64,000 nucleotides of DNA from the NCBI RefSeq assembly GCF_001307105.1, contig NZ_LGYN01000001.1:558001-622000 (forward strand), in the 5' to 3' direction. This stretch comes from Bacillus australimaris. GTDB taxonomy: Bacteria; Bacillota; Bacilli; Bacillales; Bacillaceae. This document shows positions 61,090-64,000 of the stretch, one piece after another (positions within the stretch are counted from its first letter, which is position 1; each line of letters opens with the position of its first letter). Both the position numbers and the translations under genes were made by a program. The notes beneath the pieces are model-generated. The model was not told the DNA's origin, did no database searches, and worked only from the letters and a program-made list of their open reading frames with translations.

Positions 61090-61606
61090 TACCTTCCAAT
61101 GTGACAGTGTTTTCGAGGTCTTGTATGACCTGACCTTCGTCCGTGAAAAACTGTACGTTTGCTTCGCTTCCATCTAGTGTCAGTATAGCATAGCTGCGCT
61201 CTTTTCGCACTCTTGGCAGGTGTACGCTGCCTGGGTTAATGAGCAGTTTTCCTCTTAGCAGTTCACTGCCTGGGATGTGCGAGTGGCCAAAGCAGATAAT
61301 GTCTGCGCCCAGCTCTTCTGCACGGTAGTAGACTTGAAGCAAGGATTGTTTGATGCCATGCAGATGTCCGTGAGTGAGAAATAGTTTTCTGCCTCCATCA
61401 AGTGGGAGCAGGAGCTCTTCTTCAAAATCGCCTATAAAGTCACAATTTCCTTTGACGACTTTGTATCCTTCAAGTGCTGGGTGGTTCGTTTCGAGTTCTG
61501 AATCTCCGCAGTGAATCATCATGTCGACTTCAGCCGCATGTCGTTTGGCAATGGTTTGAAGTTCGTCTGTGAGTCCATGACTGTCACTAATGATGAGTAT
61601 CTTCAT
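61082..61606 (-). CDS. ysnB: YfcE-type metallophosphodiesterase YsnB
   Basis: 174 residues. The calcineurin-like metal motifs ISDSHG, HCGDSE, KGNCD, THGHLHG and GHSHIPG are in order, with INPGSVHLPR. Members hydrolyse phosphodiesters with manganese; the natural substrate is unknown. It follows rdgB by 14 bases. Confidence 0.94.
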   Translation of the reverse strand: MKILIISDSHGLTDELQTIAKRHAAEVDMMIHCGDSELETNHPALEGYKVVKGNCDFIGDFEEELLLPLDGGRKLFLTHGHLHGIKQSLLQVYYRAEELGADIICFGHSHIPGSELLRGKLLINPGSVHLPRVRKERSYAILTLDGSEANVQFFTDEGQVIQDLENTVTLEGIS

Positions 61607-61620
61607 GGCTTCATTCCCCC

Positions 61621-62214
61621 TTATTCATTTGCGTCTAGCAGTGATGAAAGCTTTTGAAGCGCGACCGCTCGATGGCTGATCTTGTTTTTCTCCTCTGGTG
61701 ATAACTCCGCCATCGTCTGGTCTTTGTCTTTGACGATGAAAATTGGGTCGTATCCAAAGCCGTTTTCGCCGATTGGTTCTTCTGCGATGAATCCTTCTAC
61801 TGATCCTTCTACCGTCTTTGTTTCTTTGCCCGGTATGCTGACAGCAAGGGCACATCTGAATCTGGCTGTGCGGTCTTCTTTTTCAATGCCTTGAAGTTCG
61901 CTCAGCACTTTTTCCACATTCTCAGCATCGTCTTTATGCTCACCAGCGTATCTCGCTGAATACACGCCGGGTTTCCCACCCAGATAATCAATGGACAGAC
62001 CAGAATCGTCTGCAATGACCATTTCGCCTGCTTTGGCTTGAATCGCCTCGGCTTTGATGATGGCATTTTCTTCGAAGGTTTGTCCTGTTTCTTCAATCTC
62101 TTCAGTAAATCCGATGTCTGCTAGTGTTTTGACCGTGAATCCTTTTGGCTCAAGAATGGCTTTGAATTCTCTCGCTTTGCCCGCATTGTGCGTTGCAATG
62201 ATGGCTGTTTTCAT
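61621..62214 (-). CDS. ysnA: dITP/XTP pyrophosphatase RdgB (YsnA)
   Basis: 197 residues from the ATG at 62214, about 10 bases after AGAAGGG. ATHNAGKAREFK at the N-terminus, ADDSGLSID, GVYSARYAG and GFGYDPIF are HAM1/RdgB motifs. It removes deaminated purine nucleotides. It lies 19 bases after rph. Confidence 0.95.
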   Translation of the reverse strand: MKTAIIATHNAGKAREFKAILEPKGFTVKTLADIGFTEEIEETGQTFEENAIIKAEAIQAKAGEMVIADDSGLSIDYLGGKPGVYSARYAGEHKDDAENVEKVLSELQGIEKEDRTARFRCALAVSIPGKETKTVEGSVEGFIAEEPIGENGFGYDPIFIVKDKDQTMAELSPEEKNKISHRAVALQKLSSLLDANE

Positions 62215-62233
62215 CCTGATCAAACCCTTCTCT

Positions 62234-62962
62234 TTATTCGATGACTTCTCCTGTTACTGCTTTTTGCTTTTCGATTAATTCTTTGATGCCCTTTTCGGCT
62301 AAATCAAGCAGTCCGTTTAGCTGTTCTCTTGAAAATGTCGCTTCTTCGCCTGTGCCTTGAAGCTCAACAAAGCGTCCAGCGCCTGTCATGATGACATTCA
62401 TATCTACTTCAGCTGAAGAATCTTCTTCATAGTTTAAATCTAACAGAAGCCCCTGCTGAGAATCAATTCCGACGGATATTGCCGCTAAATAATCAGTGAT
62501 CGGGTTTTCTTTGATAACGCCTTCTGCTCGAAGCTTTTGAATCGCAAGTGTCATGGCGACAAAAGCCCCTGTAATGGACGCTGTGCGTGTGCCGCCGTCT
62601 GCTTGAATGACATCACAATCAATCCAAATCGTGCGTTCGCCAAGCTTTTCTAAATCCACGACTGCGCGGAGTGCTCGTCCAATTAAGCGCTGAATTTCCA
62701 TTGTACGTCCTGTGACTTTTCCTTTAGATGATTCCCTTATCGTTCTTTGTGCGGTTGCTCTTGGAAGCATGCTATATTCTGCTGTAATCCAGCCTTTTCC
62801 TTCTCCTCTTAAAAAAGGAGGTACGCGGTCTTCGATAGATGCGTTACAAATCACCTTCGTATTTCCCGCTGAGATTAAGACAGAGCCCTCAGGATGTGTG
62901 ATGTAGCCTGCCTCTATTTCAATTTTTCTTAATTCGTCATATTGTCTTTCATCTAATCTCAT
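62234..62962 (-). CDS. rph: Ribonuclease PH
   Basis: 242 residues. The PH-domain fold starts [19 protein letters not shown] and includes [37 protein letters not shown] and [19 protein letters not shown]. It trims tRNA 3' ends phosphorolytically. ACGGAGG precedes the ATG. Confidence 0.98.
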   Translation of the reverse strand: MRLDERQYDELRKIEIEAGYITHPEGSVLISAGNTKVICNASIEDRVPPFLRGEGKGWITAEYSMLPRATAQRTIRESSKGKVTGRTMEIQRLIGRALRAVVDLEKLGERTIWIDCDVIQADGGTRTASITGAFVAMTLAIQKLRAEGVIKENPITDYLAAISVGIDSQQGLLLDLNYEEDSSAEVDMNVIMTGAGRFVELQGTGEEATFSREQLNGLLDLAEKGIKELIEKQKAVTGEVIE

Positions 62963-63056
62963 GTTTTACCTCCGTTACAATATACATTCCGCGCGCGTAC
63001 CAGCGGGGTTCTCCTACTAATTTTGACAACCTCGGCTTGTTCTAACCGCTCGGAAT

Positions 63057-63092
63057 AAAAAAGAGGCAGCGAATATGCATGCCTCTTTTTCT
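63057..63092. terminator. Terminator of gerM
   Basis: AAAAAGAGGCA / TGCCTCTTTTT, 11-bp perfect stem flanked by A- and T-runs, between gerM and rph. Confidence 0.85.
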
Positions 63093-63113
63093 CCATTATA
63101 TCAATGTGTGACG

Positions 63114-64000
63114 TTAAAAACTACCTGTATTCACTTGTTCTGGTCTTGAAACCGGCTTTGTGAGCTCTGCTCCTTTTTCGTTCACAAGCTCCGCCTTGCC
63201 GTTTACCTTGACGGATACGCTTTTAACGTCCGGCAGCTCTGTTAATGTGAGCACAATGCTATTAAGAACTTTTTGTGAAATAACCTTTTTCTTTTCATCT
63301 GCACTGCCAAAAATAGATTCATTAAAATCAAGTGTCACATGTCCGTCTTTTACTTTTGGAACATCATTCAGCTTCACATCTTGATCAAAGTCTGTGAGCA
63401 GATGGCTTGTTTTACTTGGTCCAGAGACGAGCTCATCAATCGCTGCTGTAATTGGATCATACTCGTCTTTTGGTGCTCTTGTAGTGACCGGAACGTAATA
63501 GGTCTGTTCATCAGATTCTGCTAAATAATAGACAGTTACAGGCTTTGTCGCCGTCATATCAGCGGCAGCCTCGTGCTGAATATTAATCCCATCTTCTCTG
63601 CTTAAATCATCTGATATCGGTGTACCGTTCACAGGCATTTCTTTTAATTCATGTCCATTCATCTTCAATTTCACTTTGGCGATGGAATCAAACTGCGTTA
63701 GCGTCCAAGTGACAGATTGCAGAATGCGCTGTTCGTCTTCCTTTTTATAGTTTTTGAATTCATTTGAGAAGTCAACAACAGCCGTGCCATCTTTAATATC
63801 GACAGATACACTCGTGTCAGCTGGCAAAACCGCTCTGAATCCGTTTGGCATTAAGTTAGAAATAGGTCCCCCATCCACGAGATATTCAAGGGTTTGTTTG
63901 GCACTTCCTTCATTTTTTGGCAATGGGATAGATTGAGAAACGACATAACCGTTTTTATCAATTAAATATAATTCTCTCATGACTGTATCAGCCTGCTTCT
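63114..64000 (-). CDS. gerM: Sporulation/germination protein GerM (N-terminus missing)
   Basis: The frame is open to the window edge (KQADTV before MRELYLIDKNGYVVSQ), so the lipoprotein signal and first residues are outside. Two GerMN domains of about 110 residues are visible: LYLIDKNGYVV...VLPADTSVSVDIKDG and VYYLAESDEQTYY...VKLNDVPKVKDGHVTLDF. GerM is a mother-cell component of the SpoIIIA-SpoIIQ channel basal platform. It is upstream of rph as in B. subtilis. Confidence 0.93.
   Translation of the reverse strand, partial: KQADTVMRELYLIDKNGYVVSQSIPLPKNEGSAKQTLEYLVDGGPISNLMPNGFRAVLPADTSVSVDIKDGTAVVDFSNEFKNYKKEDEQRILQSVTWTLTQFDSIAKVKLKMNGHELKEMPVNGTPISDDLSREDGINIQHEAAADMTATKPVTVYYLAESDEQTYYVPVTTRAPKDEYDPITAAIDELVSGPSKTSHLLTDFDQDVKLNDVPKVKDGHVTLDFNESIFGSADEKKKVISQKVLNSIVLTLTELPDVKSVSVKVNGKAELVNEKGAELTKPVSRPEQVNTGSF

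Overview
This window is chromosomal DNA from a Bacillus of the B. subtilis/B. pumilus kind. The gene order follows the well-known B. subtilis nifS-nadR / pheA-obg-spo0B / rplU / spoIVF / minCD-mreBCD / comC-folC-valS / hemAXCDBL / lonA-lonB-clpX-tig / leu-ilv / rph-gerM block. Protein lengths match that genus closely. The combination with ilvE directly upstream of ilvB and a dlt operon at this site points to the B. pumilus group (inference, not proven from sequence alone). Most genes lie on the minus strand.

Layout. 0-4.4 kb: 3' end of nifS and nadR (+), convergent with pheA, pheB, obg and spo0B (-). 4.6-5.7 kb: the L21-Prp-L27 ribosomal operon with its L21 leader and a sigma-A promoter. 5.7-7.5 kb: spoIVFA-spoIVFB with a sigma-E promoter. 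7.6-11.6 kb: mreBCD-minCD. 11.7-16.5 kb: radC, maf, spoIIB, comC (with a candidate ComK site) and folC. 16.6-19.6 kb: valS behind a valine T-box. 19.7-22.4 kb: a small membrane-protein gene, ysxE and spoVID (sigma-E promoter). 22.6-28.9 kb: the haem operon hemAXCDBL behind two PerR boxes. 29-37.3 kb: ysxD, engB, lonA, lonB (sigma-F promoter), clpX and tig. 37.5-48.1 kb: ysoA and the ilvE-[Leu T-box]-ilvBHC-leuABCD unit, whose promoter region carries TnrA, CcpA and CodY motifs. 48.4-54.3 kb: pgl, a DUF1232 gene and dltXABCD behind an ECF-sigma promoter. 54.5-60.9 kb: an accessory zone with a secreted kelch protein, a frameshifted small membrane gene, an LXG toxin of the Ntox50 type with its immunity gene, remnants of a wall-binding protein and of a serine resolvase, and an SDR oxidoreductase with a tightly coupled 54-codon gene. 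This zone ends at a tRNA-Arg(UCU). 61-64 kb: ysnB, rdgB, rph and the 3' part of gerM.

The genes fall into a few programmes: cell shape and division (mre, min, maf), sporulation (spo0B, spoIVF, spoIIB, spoVID, lonB, gerM), proteostasis (lonA, clpX, tig), haem and branched-chain amino-acid synthesis, and cell-envelope charge (dlt). The control sequences can be read directly: T-boxes before valS and ilvB, an L21 leader, PerR boxes, and sigma-E, sigma-F and ECF promoters. The most unusual points are ilvE placed between the ilv promoter and its T-box, a structured intergenic repeat present twice beside terminators, and the toxin/remnant/SDR zone on the 3' side of the tRNA. Several genuine short genes (dltX, the 54-codon gene after the SDR) are below normal ORF cut-offs.
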